Source: Candidatus Alectryobacillus merdavium
Lineage (GTDB): Bacteria; Bacillota_I; Bacilli_A; RFN20; CAG-826
Length of the DNA: 13,316 nucleotides
Assembly (NCBI GenBank): GCA_017694735.1
Contig: JADIMN010000038.1
Coordinates: forward strand, 1 to 13,316
Direction: 5' to 3'
Of the stretch, positions 1-7,459 are shown piece after piece. The position numbers and the translations under genes are program-made. The notes below the pieces were generated by a model. The model did no database searches and had not been told where the DNA came from. It saw nothing but the letters and a program-made list of their open reading frames with translations. Position 1 is the first letter of the stretch, and each line of letters opens with the position of its first letter.

Positions 1-139
1 TCTATTTGCTTAAAAATATTAAATTTTGAAAAAAAGTTTATAATGTCGTTTTTGTTACGCTTTAGATTTATGTTAATCTTCAAAGTTAACTATACATTGT
101 AATTATTTTTGGTTTAACTTCTAACTTTAATTTCAAAAG

Positions 140-184
140 CCCCATAAGTCTTTCTAGTATTTTCTACTAGTCCAACTTATGGGG
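140..184 (-). terminator. Long hairpin after the lipoprotein gene
   Basis: A perfect 10-bp stem (140-149 with 175-184, CCCCATAAGT/ACTTATGGGG) encloses a second 6-bp stem (154-159 with 165-170, CTAGTA/TACTAG). It lies 36 bases past the stop codon of the minus-strand lipoprotein gene. Read on the minus strand it is followed by CTTTTGAAATT, a short, imperfect U-run, so it is a plausible intrinsic terminator for that gene. Nothing convincing was found between it and the window start (1-130), which is AT-rich with no recognisable gene. Confidence 0.65.
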
Positions 185-220
185 TTCACTATATCTTTTT
201 GTTTAAATATTATTTATTTA

Positions 221-3070
221 TTAAAGAGTAATATCAATAGTGGTTGTACCAATATCTTTAATTGTTACATCTAATAAATAAAATGCGGTTCCTTCCATTT
301 CACCTACAGTAGCAGAAAATGAATAAAGACTTATTTGAATATTAAGTGTATTAGCAGTTTCATCAACTACAACTGTTAAGCCAGATGGATTATTGCCACC
401 TTCTGCAAAATTTACACCATATAAACCATCAACAGTGGCAAGAGCATCTTTATCTTCAGAAGTATATGTATTTTCATCTTCTGCATCAGCTACAAAATCA
501 TAAATACTTCCGCTTAAATCAGCCATACTATATAAATAATCGGCCCATGAATATCCATCATAACCATCAGCTAATTCATAGCTTCCGTTAGTACCGGTAT
601 AAATGGAGAATCCTGTATCAGTATTTACATAAACATAGTCTTCATAAAGAGTAGTAGTATGTTGATAAACCATGTCTTCAGTATATTGATATAAGACTTC
701 ATATTCACTATCAGGTAATGGAGATTGTTGGTTAGTAGCGCTATCCATAAAGTAGCCAGTAACTGTACCTTCCATTGTATAGTTATATCTATTTTCAGAA
801 TCAACTCCAAAGTTAGAATTCATAAATCTAGTAAATGAATTGTCTGGTGCAACTGGAACCTCACCATTTACAATGTAATCTTCTAAGATACTATTTGTTG
901 TTGTTCCAATATTTGTAATTTCATAATAGAAAGATGTTTCTAACATTGGCATATTAACTGTGATATATGCACTTGATGCAGTAACAGATGTGATTTCAAC
1001 AGTTGAATAAACATATGTTCCTTGGGATCCAGTGGAATCAAATGAACCACCAAATGCAAGTAAGTGGAGTAATTCAGCTTCAGAATATGCACCATAAATC
1101 CAAGACATGATGTCAAATTCTTCAGTTGTACATTCACCATTTGTTGGTGAGAACGAATCAATTGATAAGAATTCATTAACATTTTGTGAGAAATAATAAT
1201 TTGCAATATCTATTTGTGTAGGATTTGTAAAACTTACATCAAATAAAGACTCACCTTCAACATTTGATAAAGCTCCTTCATATCCGTTTCCATCACTTAA
1301 TGTAGCATATAATGAAGATAACTCATGCATATTATTTACGATAATATAATCTGTTCCATCATGGATAGCAAATCCGGTACGAGTTGTATATGTTTCATCT
1401 TCATATAAATAAATAGTGTAGTTATTACCAATTGTTGGTAAAACTTTACTAACTAAATCATATGTAGAGAATGGATCAGTATCTGTTGCTCCAGTACTTG
1501 CTCCATTAATAATGTATTGTCCTCCACCAAAGATGTTATATTCATCTAAATTAGTTTCAGCATCATATGTAAGAGTAGCGCCTAAGCCTTCTTCTGCATT
1601 TCCCCAAATATAGCAAGCTATACTTCTTGAACCGGCTTCTAAATTAAATGTAGTAGCAGTTAAATTAGCAACAGCTGGATATCTATAAGCACTAGTAGAT
1701 CTATTTCCAACGACTAATGCTGCTGGAGGTAAATCATTACCACTTGCCCAATTACTTGTATAGTAATCATCATAGTATCCATTAAATGTATTATTGTAAT
1801 TAATTGTTGTTCTTGTAATATTAGCAGTTCCGCCTCTTACAACAACAGCTTGGTTTTTAGAATTAAGTGTAGAATCTTCAATATTTAATGTACCAGGAAT
1901 GTTAAGTAAGATTGTACAACTTTCTTCATGAGTTGTAGTAATTGTACTTCTAATAACATTAATTGTTACATTATAATTTTCTGCTGTAGCAGCATTTGTA
2001 GAAATACCAAAGTATCCACTAATTGTTAATTCACTATCAATAATATTAATTTGAGAACCATCATTAATAATGTACATTGGTCTTTCTGTTTCAAGTGTAA
2101 CATTATCTAATGTTAATGATCCGCCATTAATAACTTGGAAAGAGTTTCCTTTTGTTAGTGGACCATCAACAACAATATCACCATTTGTAATTGTTAAATC
2201 AGATCCATCTGCTTGAACGCTGAATAAATTTCCTTGTCCAGCAGTAAGTGTATGTCCATCAAGATCAATAGTAGTGTTTCTTCCATCTGCTGGAACAAAA
2301 TCTCTATCTGGATCTGTAATTGTTAAATCAGCATTTAATTTGAAGTGGCCATCTTCTAATGCAATGCTTGTATCATTAATTGCATCATAGATTTGTCCTT
2401 CTTCTGCAATTATAAGTGGGTCAGCTTCGCTTCCGTTTCCATCAGCAAATTCTGGAGCATCAGCAACTGGAGTACCTTCTACATAAACATTACCATAATT
2501 ATCAATAGCTGAACCATTTGTTAAAACACCATCAATATAAATGCCATCAAGTGTTGTAACTAAATCAAACCAAGCAACAACAACATGTCCGTTTTCAACC
2601 ATAGTAGTTGTATAAGTGTAGGTTTTTGATGAAGCAGTAAATTCTAAATCAGTAATTTCGGTATCATCTACTGTAAGTTTAGTAAGCCAATAACCTTCAT
2701 TTGGGTGAACGGTAAATGTAACTTCTTCTCCTACAACACCAGAACCAATACTTGGAACTACATAACCTCCATCAGTTGCACTAACAATGGTGTTACTCCA
2801 TGCAGTATCACCATCATCACCTTTGTCACCTTTGTCTCCTTTATCTCCTTGAGGACCTGTAGGACCTGTTGGACCAGTTTCACCTTGTGGACCTGTTTCT
2901 CCTTGAGGACCTGTTGGACCTGTTGGACCTGTTGGACCAGTTTCACCGGTGTCTCCTTTATCTCCTTTTTCTCCAACAATTGGAGCACTAGGGCCATCAA
3001 CGACAGCACAAGAGGATAAAGATACGCCTAGCATCGCGACGATTGCTAGAAATAACATTCTTTTTTTCAT
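221..3070 (-). CDS. Surface lipoprotein with collagen-like repeats and predicted beta-helix
   Basis: This is a 949-residue predicted exported lipoprotein. Residues 1-21 form a lipoprotein signal (MKKR, hydrophobic core, lipobox LSSC with Cys21 as the lipidated residue). Residues 33-89 are 19 uninterrupted Gly-X-Y triplets (GPT, GPQ, GET, GDK types), a collagen-like stalk. Residues about 92-170 resemble the small beta-rich bacterial repeat domains of the InlB B-repeat kind (GYWLTKLTVDD followed by a Tyr/Thr-rich strand). From GNGSEADPLI (211-220) to about 530 the chain has regular short strands with TLDNVTLE- and TLNIEDSTL-like rungs, typical of a right-handed parallel beta-helix of the pectate-lyase fold. 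The C-terminal 400 residues are not recognised. No catalytic residues are evident, so adhesion or glycan binding is more likely than lyase activity (inference). The start is supported by the SD AAGGAGGC at 3078-3085. It is monocistronic, with its own promoter and a downstream hairpin. Confidence 0.85.
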   Translation of the reverse strand: MKKRMLFLAIVAMLGVSLSSCAVVDGPSAPIVGEKGDKGDTGETGPTGPTGPTGPQGETGPQGETGPTGPTGPQGDKGDKGDKGDDGDTAWSNTIVSATDGGYVVPSIGSGVVGEEVTFTVHPNEGYWLTKLTVDDTEITDLEFTASSKTYTYTTTMVENGHVVVAWFDLVTTLDGIYIDGVLTNGSAIDNYGNVYVEGTPVADAPEFADGNGSEADPLIIAEEGQIYDAINDTSIALEDGHFKLNADLTITDPDRDFVPADGRNTTIDLDGHTLTAGQGNLFSVQADGSDLTITNGDIVVDGPLTKGNSFQVINGGSLTLDNVTLETERPMYIINDGSQINIIDSELTISGYFGISTNAATAENYNVTINVIRSTITTTHEESCTILLNIPGTLNIEDSTLNSKNQAVVVRGGTANITRTTINYNNTFNGYYDDYYTSNWASGNDLPPAALVVGNRSTSAYRYPAVANLTATTFNLEAGSRSIACYIWGNAEEGLGATLTYDAETNLDEYNIFGGGQYIINGASTGATDTDPFSTYDLVSKVLPTIGNNYTIYLYEDETYTTRTGFAIHDGTDYIIVNNMHELSSLYATLSDGNGYEGALSNVEGESLFDVSFTNPTQIDIANYYFSQNVNEFLSIDSFSPTNGECTTEEFDIMSWIYGAYSEAELLHLLAFGGSFDSTGSQGTYVYSTVEITSVTASSAYITVNMPMLETSFYYEITNIGTTTNSILEDYIVNGEVPVAPDNSFTRFMNSNFGVDSENRYNYTMEGTVTGYFMDSATNQQSPLPDSEYEVLYQYTEDMVYQHTTTLYEDYVYVNTDTGFSIYTGTNGSYELADGYDGYSWADYLYSMADLSGSIYDFVADAEDENTYTSEDKDALATVDGLYGVNFAEGGNNPSGLTVVVDETANTLNIQISLYSFSATVGEMEGTAFYLLDVTIKDIGTTTIDITL
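2804..2974 (-). repeat. Collagen-like Gly-X-Y coding repeat (19 triplets)
   Basis: This stretch encodes residues 33-89 of the lipoprotein as 19 consecutive Gly-X-Y triplets. The order is three charged triplets (GEK, GDK, GDT), a central GPT/GPQ/GET block, then charged GDK/GDD/GDT triplets. At DNA level the central part is a near-perfect run of 9-base units (read on the plus strand as GGACCTGTT-like), which could slip during replication and change stalk length. The charged ends and the Pro/Thr-rich centre resemble bacterial collagen-like proteins that form triple helices without hydroxyproline. Confidence 0.9.
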
Positions 3071-3103
3071 TATGAGTGCCTCCTTAAAAAGTTGTTTGAT
3101 TTT

Positions 3104-3132
3104 ATGATATAAAGTTTATTTCTTAAAAACAA
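3104..3132 (-). promoter_or_regulatory. Promoter of the lipoprotein gene
   Basis: On the minus strand there is a -35-like TTGTTT (3127-3132), a 17-base spacer and a -10-like TATCAT (3104-3109). Transcription would start near 3097, giving a leader of about 27 bases that carries the strong SD AAGGAGGC (3078-3085). Both hexamers deviate from consensus, so this is a moderate call. Confidence 0.5.
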
Positions 3133-3160
3133 TAAAAAATTGAATTTTTTTAAAAAAATA

Positions 3161-3191
3161 TTGACAATTTTTTCTTAAATGGTGTTAGAAT
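3161..3191 (+). promoter_or_regulatory. Promoter giving a leaderless MFS mRNA
   Basis: A perfect -35 TTGACA (3161-3166) is followed after 19 bases by an extended -10, TGT-TAGAAT (3183-3191). Counting seven bases from the -10 puts the start near 3198, and the ATG is at 3201, so the transcript would have a leader of 0-3 bases. There is no SD upstream of the ATG. The 19-base spacer is long but tolerable with an extended -10. Confidence 0.65.
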
Positions 3192-3200
3192 ATCTCTCGT

Positions 3201-4442
3201 ATGACGATATTTTTATTATTAATTATTTATATTATATTTATATCATTAGGATTACCAGATTCTATAATTGGTAGTGTATGGCCAAGTATGGCTAATTCTT
3301 TTGGTGTATCAGCAGATTATCAAGGTATTGTAACGATTACAATATCAATTTGCACAATTATTTCATCATTTTTTACTGTTAAATTACTAAATTGGTTTAA
3401 ACCTCAATATGTTGTTATTTCTTCAATATTATTGACATGTATTGGTATTGTTTGTATGTCTTATAGTATTGAGTTTTATTTACTTATTTTAAGTTGTATT
3501 CCGTTTGGTCTTGGAGCAGGTGCAATAGATTGTACTTTAAATAATTATGTTGCAATAAATTATAAAGCAATACATATGAATTTTTTACATGCATTTTGGG
3601 GAGTTGGAACAATTATATCTCCTTTAATATTAGGTGCGTTTTTAAGTAATAATTCAGAAGGATGGAGAATTGGAGTACTTGTATTAGCAGCAATTCAAAC
3701 TGTAATATTTGTATTTTGTGTATCTACAATATGGGTATGGAAAAAAGCAAGTAGTGAATTTGATAAAAGAGAAAAAATAGAAGAAAAAAATGAAGTAATA
3801 AAACTCGGATTTTTTAAAACATTTAAAATTAGAGGGGTTTTGTTTGCAATTATTGCATTTTTCTCATATATTGCAGTTGAATCTTTAACTGGTATGTGGA
3901 TATCTAGTTTTGCTACATATGGAGTTAGTGATGTAGTTGAATTTAGTGCAACAACAGTTGCACAATTTACTTCACTATTTTATTTAGGAATTACCGTTGG
4001 TAGATTTTTAGGTGGATTATTAAGTTTAAAAATAAATGATGTAATTAGATTAAGAATTGGAGAAGGAATAATTTTGCTTGGTGTAATATTCTTATCTACA
4101 ACAACATTTATAAAGAGTGGTGATTATATATCTATATTTATTCCAGTTAGTGCATTTTTAATTGGTTTAGGTTGTGGACCAGTATATCCTGCAATAATCC
4201 ATGCAACTCCTAAACGATTTACAAAATCACTAAGTCAAAATGTAATGAGTGTACAAATAGGATGTGCTTATATTGCTAATATTTCTGTTGCTCCTTTATT
4301 TGGATTAATTGGAGAAAATGTTTCATTCTTATTATTACCATTAATTATATTTATCTTTTTATTCTTATTAATTGGTGGTAATGAAATTGTTTTATTTAAA
4401 GTAAAAGATAAAACAAAATTAATAGATTTAAGTAAAAAATAA
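3201..4442 (+). CDS. MFS permease, fucose-permease-like family
   Basis: This is a 413-residue polytopic membrane protein of the major facilitator superfamily, about 12 predicted membrane helices in two halves. The halves are split by a charged cytoplasmic loop at residues about 181-211 (rich in Lys, Glu and Arg). Family-like motifs include GLPDS in helix 1 (17-21), GAGAIDCTLNN (105-115) and HAFWGVGT followed by SP (130-141), which resemble the FucP-like sugar/drug MFS group common in Bacillota. The length is normal for the family. Substrate cannot be assigned from sequence; a sugar or small metabolite is possible. The ATG at 3201 has no SD and sits directly after an extended -10, suggesting leaderless translation. 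It converges on the nuclease gene, 29 bases away, with a shared hairpin between. Confidence 0.85.
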   Translation: MTIFLLLIIYIIFISLGLPDSIIGSVWPSMANSFGVSADYQGIVTITISICTIISSFFTVKLLNWFKPQYVVISSILLTCIGIVCMSYSIEFYLLILSCIPFGLGAGAIDCTLNNYVAINYKAIHMNFLHAFWGVGTIISPLILGAFLSNNSEGWRIGVLVLAAIQTVIFVFCVSTIWVWKKASSEFDKREKIEEKNEVIKLGFFKTFKIRGVLFAIIAFFSYIAVESLTGMWISSFATYGVSDVVEFSATTVAQFTSLFYLGITVGRFLGGLLSLKINDVIRLRIGEGIILLGVIFLSTTTFIKSGDYISIFIPVSAFLIGLGCGPVYPAIIHATPKRFTKSLSQNVMSVQIGCAYIANISVAPLFGLIGENVSFLLLPLIIFIFLFLLIGGNEIVLFKVKDKTKLIDLSKK

Positions 4443-4463
4443 CAGCGAATTGCTGCTATTTTT
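4435..4463. terminator. Bidirectional terminator between MFS and nuclease genes
   Basis: AAAAATA-A-CAGC (4435-4446) pairs with GCTG-C-TATTTTT (4452-4463), with one A-C mismatch and a 5-base loop. The stem overlaps the MFS stop codon (4440-4442). It is flanked by T-runs when read on either strand, so it can serve both convergent genes. Confidence 0.7.
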
Positions 4464-4471
4464 ATTATTTA

Positions 4472-6562
4472 TTACTTTCTTTTTCTTCTTTTCTTTTTAT
4501 TTAATAATACTGATATAAATAAGACTAAAACAATAATTGCTATACCTCCACCAATTAGGAAGTAAAACCATGTAGAAAATGTAACATTTATTTCTAAATA
4601 GTTTATAGAATTATATGTTTTTCCATTATATTCTATGCTAGCATCTAAAGTATATTTTCCACTTGCTGGAAGATTAATACTCTCATCTAATACTTCAACA
4701 TTTCCATTAGAATCAGTTAAATAAAATGTAATATTACAATTAGAAGTATCTACTATATTTTGATTTCTATCATATAAATAATAAGGAATTGCAGTAATAT
4801 TTAATATTTCAAATGAATTATAATCTACTTTAAATTCTTTGTTTGGATCTAATACTAAAGTATATTCTTGATCTCCAATATCAATATCATTTCCAACTGT
4901 AAAACTAACATTATTTGATATATATTCTTGATTATCTCTATTATAAAGTGCATATAGAGTATAGTTTCCTTCTTCATTTAATATATATGGAAGTGATTCT
5001 ATTTCAATTTCATTTTCATTATATTTTAATACTAATTTACAATCATCAAGATATGGTGTAATTTGATATCTAGTACTATTTGAATCATAAAAATATATAA
5101 CAATATCATCTGCATTATAACTACTATTTAATAAATAATTATTTTTATAATTATTTGATTTAACTATTTCTAAACTATTTGTTTTATCAGTCGTTTCATC
5201 ATTTATTTGTAATGTAAATATATCAGACTCATATAGTGTAGAATTATAAATTGTTTTAACTTTTAAATATGTAGTTTCATTAATAACATATGTATTTGAA
5301 TTATATAAAGTAAACTCATTATCTGAAAATATATAATAATCTATATCATTATTATCTAAGTTAATTATATTTCCTTGTCCATCATTAATACTAAATATTA
5401 ATTTTGATAAGTCTATATTATCTCCAACCTCATATGATAGAGGAAAATCACTTGGAGTAGATATAATAAGTTCTTCATTACTAACTCCATTAGAATTATT
5501 TAAATCTATATTTTTTTGAGAATCTCCAAATAATATATCTGCCCATTGTGGGTAATCTATAAATGGATTTCTATTAAATTGAACTGCATTATATACTAAA
5601 TCATTTCTATATCTTTCTGCATCATCAACTGGATCTATTTTATTCCATAATAATAAAGTATCTAATAATCCATATACAGCTGGATTATCTTTTGTATCAT
5701 CTGGAGAAATAGATGTATTACTGTTTTCAATAGAAGGACGAAGTTCATCTATATTTCCAAGACTTAGTGAAGGAGATGGATAATTATTAAAATCTTTTTC
5801 TACATAAGTATGATATCTTGTAGCCATATAAAATATAGATCTAGCTATATCTCCTTTTTGACTATCTAAAGGTTCATATATTAAATCAGTTGCATATCCA
5901 GTAACATGACCTGTTATTTTATTTTTAACTTCGTTTTCACTTGTATGTTCTACATATCCAAAAACTTTATTATTATGTCCACTTTGATTATTTGTAGAAT
6001 CAGATAAGTGTAAATTATGAATATCTGTTCCAGCAATATAATTTTTATAAGCATTTGATCCAGATTCATTAAAGCCATAACTTTTTGGCATTACATGTTC
6101 TCTATCAAATACATGAGAAGTATTTACTGTAACTTCTTTTCCATTTTCAATATATTTAAAGTCCTGTTTATTACTTTGTGCAGAAATATCTGGAACATAG
6201 ATTGATACATCACTATAAAGTGGTCTCATCCATATATCTTCTGTTTTCCATTTATTAGAGTGGATTTCTTCTTGAGTTAGTGGAGATAGTTCATAATCTC
6301 TATCAAGTAGAGCATAGCCATCCCAATCTTGACCTCCACTTTCAATACCTGTTTCATAAGAAAGTTTTACTTGTCCATTACTTAGAATTTGTTGAAGTGA
6401 AGAAAATATACTTTCTTTATTAGATGTATCTATATCTTGATAGTATTGTTTTATCTCTTCTTGATTAGATTTATCAAAAATAGAATCAGTATTAGTAGCT
6501 TTTACATTTAAATTGTTTGTTAATCCAAATATTAAGGATAAAAGAAAAAATGCTTTAATCAT
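4472..6562 (-). CDS. Membrane-anchored extracellular endonuclease I-type DNase
   Basis: This is a 696-residue exported nuclease. Residues 1-22 are a signal peptide (hydrophobic core, likely cleavage after NVKA). Residues about 80-330 match the endonuclease I family (EndA/Vvn/NucM type, beta-beta-alpha-metal fold): DREHVMPKSYG (153-163) contains the general base His156 next to Glu155, and GTDIHNLHLSDSTNNQ followed by GHNN (179-198) carries the Asn-rich metal-binding segment. Such enzymes cut DNA and RNA nonspecifically with Mg2+ or Ca2+. Residues about 350-660 look like two or three beta-sandwich (Ig-like) modules. The C-terminus is a membrane helix (about 666-687) followed by KKKRRKRK, an anchor without an LPXTG motif. 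The likely role is degrading environmental or host DNA at the cell surface for nucleotide uptake (inference). No SD precedes the ATG, and a -10-like box lies seven to eight bases upstream. Confidence 0.87.
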   Translation of the reverse strand: MIKAFFLLSLIFGLTNNLNVKATNTDSIFDKSNQEEIKQYYQDIDTSNKESIFSSLQQILSNGQVKLSYETGIESGGQDWDGYALLDRDYELSPLTQEEIHSNKWKTEDIWMRPLYSDVSIYVPDISAQSNKQDFKYIENGKEVTVNTSHVFDREHVMPKSYGFNESGSNAYKNYIAGTDIHNLHLSDSTNNQSGHNNKVFGYVEHTSENEVKNKITGHVTGYATDLIYEPLDSQKGDIARSIFYMATRYHTYVEKDFNNYPSPSLSLGNIDELRPSIENSNTSISPDDTKDNPAVYGLLDTLLLWNKIDPVDDAERYRNDLVYNAVQFNRNPFIDYPQWADILFGDSQKNIDLNNSNGVSNEELIISTPSDFPLSYEVGDNIDLSKLIFSINDGQGNIINLDNNDIDYYIFSDNEFTLYNSNTYVINETTYLKVKTIYNSTLYESDIFTLQINDETTDKTNSLEIVKSNNYKNNYLLNSSYNADDIVIYFYDSNSTRYQITPYLDDCKLVLKYNENEIEIESLPYILNEEGNYTLYALYNRDNQEYISNNVSFTVGNDIDIGDQEYTLVLDPNKEFKVDYNSFEILNITAIPYYLYDRNQNIVDTSNCNITFYLTDSNGNVEVLDESINLPASGKYTLDASIEYNGKTYNSINYLEINVTFSTWFYFLIGGGIAIIVLVLFISVLLNKKKRRKRK

Positions 6563-6568
6563 GTAAAT

Positions 6569-6576
6569 ATTTTATA
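6569..6576 (-). promoter_or_regulatory. -10 region of the nuclease gene, leaderless
   Basis: On the minus strand, overlapping TATAAA (6571-6576) and TAAAAT (6569-6574) lie just before the ATG at 6562. The second box would place the start exactly on the A of ATG, the first two bases earlier. No SD is present. A TTTACA at 6598-6603 matches the -35 consensus at five of six positions, but its spacing (21-23 bases) is too long, so only the -10 is called. Confidence 0.45.
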
Positions 6577-6671
6577 ATTTTATGAATTTTATATAAATGT
6601 AAAATTTAAAAAAATACAAAATTTGCTAAATATTTAAAAATGGTCTTTTTAATTTTTAATATTTGTTGTAA

Positions 6672-6677
6672 GATAAT
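6672..6677 (+). promoter_or_regulatory. -10 box giving a leaderless phosphatase mRNA
   Basis: GATAAT (6672-6677, five of six to consensus) places the transcription start seven bases on, at 6684, which is the A of the ATG. There is no SD. No convincing -35 is seen at normal spacing. Confidence 0.5.
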
Positions 6678-6683
6678 TACAGT

Positions 6684-7283
6684 ATGGAATTCAAAGACAA
6701 AAAGATAAAAATTCTTTTGATTAGACATGGTAAAGACGTTCCTTTAAGAGTAGGCGGATGGAGTGATTCACATCTTAGTGTACTTGGAAAAGAAGAATCT
6801 TTAGAACTTGGAAAAAGAATTGTAAAACTTGATGAAAAATTTGATCAAATTGTTACAAGTGATTTACCAAGAGCTAAAGAAACTTGTGATCTTATCAATG
6901 AAAGTTTGAATTTACCAGTTGAAGAAAACTCTGAATTTAGAGAAATCAATAATGGTGATTTAAAAAATCTTGATAAAGAACAATGCAAAGAAAAATATCC
7001 TGGTCTCTACTTCTTTACTCTTAAATACAACGAATCTTATCCAAACGGTGAATCTCCAGCACAATTTTATGCAAGAGTTACAACAGCTTTTGAAAATTTA
7101 GTAAATAAATATAACAATCAAAATGTTATTCTTGTAACTCACAAAGGGGTATTAGATATCATTATGACCATTTTATACAAGAGAAAATGGTCTAATAAGG
7201 CTATGCCAATTATGCATGTTGGATGCGGAGAAGGCGTACTAGTCGAAATTATTAACGATGATATTTATATTAATGAATTATAA
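6684..7283 (+). CDS. Histidine phosphatase (phosphoglycerate mutase-like)
   Basis: This 199-residue cytoplasmic protein belongs to the histidine phosphatase superfamily, branch 1. The N-terminal LLIRHGK holds the catalytic pair Arg14-His15, where His15 is phosphorylated. TSDLPRAKET (58-67) supplies the second phosphate-binding Arg63. EFREINNGDL (84-93) provides the acidic general acid, probably Glu87. LVTHKG (150-155) carries the second His153. The length is that of a single-domain phosphatase (about 200), shorter than true 2,3-bisphosphoglycerate-dependent mutase (about 230-250). Phosphatase activity on a small sugar phosphate, a nucleotide or alpha-ribazole phosphate is therefore more likely than glycolytic mutase activity. 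Substrate is not assignable. It is divergent from the nuclease gene (121-base intergene) and followed by a strong terminator, so probably monocistronic. The start has no SD and appears leaderless. Confidence 0.85.
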   Translation: MEFKDKKIKILLIRHGKDVPLRVGGWSDSHLSVLGKEESLELGKRIVKLDEKFDQIVTSDLPRAKETCDLINESLNLPVEENSEFREINNGDLKNLDKEQCKEKYPGLYFFTLKYNESYPNGESPAQFYARVTTAFENLVNKYNNQNVILVTHKGVLDIIMTILYKRKWSNKAMPIMHVGCGEGVLVEIINDDIYINEL

Positions 7284-7317
7284 AAATCTTTCTAAGCTTG
7301 CTTAAAAAGATTTTTTT
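7283..7317 (+). terminator. Terminator of the phosphatase gene
   Basis: AAAATCTTTCTAAG (7283-7296) pairs with CTTAAAAAGATTTT (7301-7314) with one C-A mismatch and a CTTG loop, running into T(7) at 7311-7317. It starts at the last base of the stop codon. Confidence 0.8.
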
Positions 7318-7341
7318 ATTCATTTTTAAGTTGATTAAATT

Positions 7342-7381
7342 ACTTACCTAATCACTAGTTTAAGGTTGGGTAAGTTTTTTT
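7342..7381 (+). terminator. Second, tandem terminator
   Basis: ACTTACCTAA (7342-7351) pairs with TTGGGTAAGT (7366-7375), including one G-U pair, with a 14-base loop and a T-run at 7375-7381. It comes 25 bases after the first terminator and 45 bases before the -10 of the next gene. It is a backup terminator or the 3' end of a short RNA. Confidence 0.65.
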
Positions 7382-7425
7382 ATTTTAAAAGTAAGCATAT
7401 ATATAAAGAAAAAGTAATTTTTCGG

Positions 7426-7453
7426 TATAATAAGAATATAAATATTTGAGGTG
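7426..7453 (+). promoter_or_regulatory. -10 box and SD of the thioredoxin-reductase-like gene
   Basis: A perfect -10 TATAAT (7426-7431) predicts a start near 7438 and a leader of about 22 bases. The SD GAGGTG (7448-7453) lies six bases before ATG 7460. The upstream GTG at 7451 is inside the SD itself, so ATG 7460 is the start. No good -35 is visible. Confidence 0.6.
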
Positions 7454-7459
7454 ATTATA

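Noticed and set aside
26..44. TTGAAA and TATAAT near the window start as a promoter
   Set aside because: The spacer is only 7 bases and no gene follows on that strand.
2705..3019. Plus-strand 104-codon frame rich in Cys-Trp-Thr
   Set aside because: It is the antisense reading of the collagen-like Gly-X-Y repeats. The repetitive composition explains the open frame, and there is no SD or promoter.
7451..7459. In-frame GTG upstream of the flavoprotein ATG as the start
   Set aside because: The GTG overlaps the SD GAGGTG, which is correctly spaced for ATG 7460, and MVKNIYDVIIIGGGPAG is the normal start of the family.
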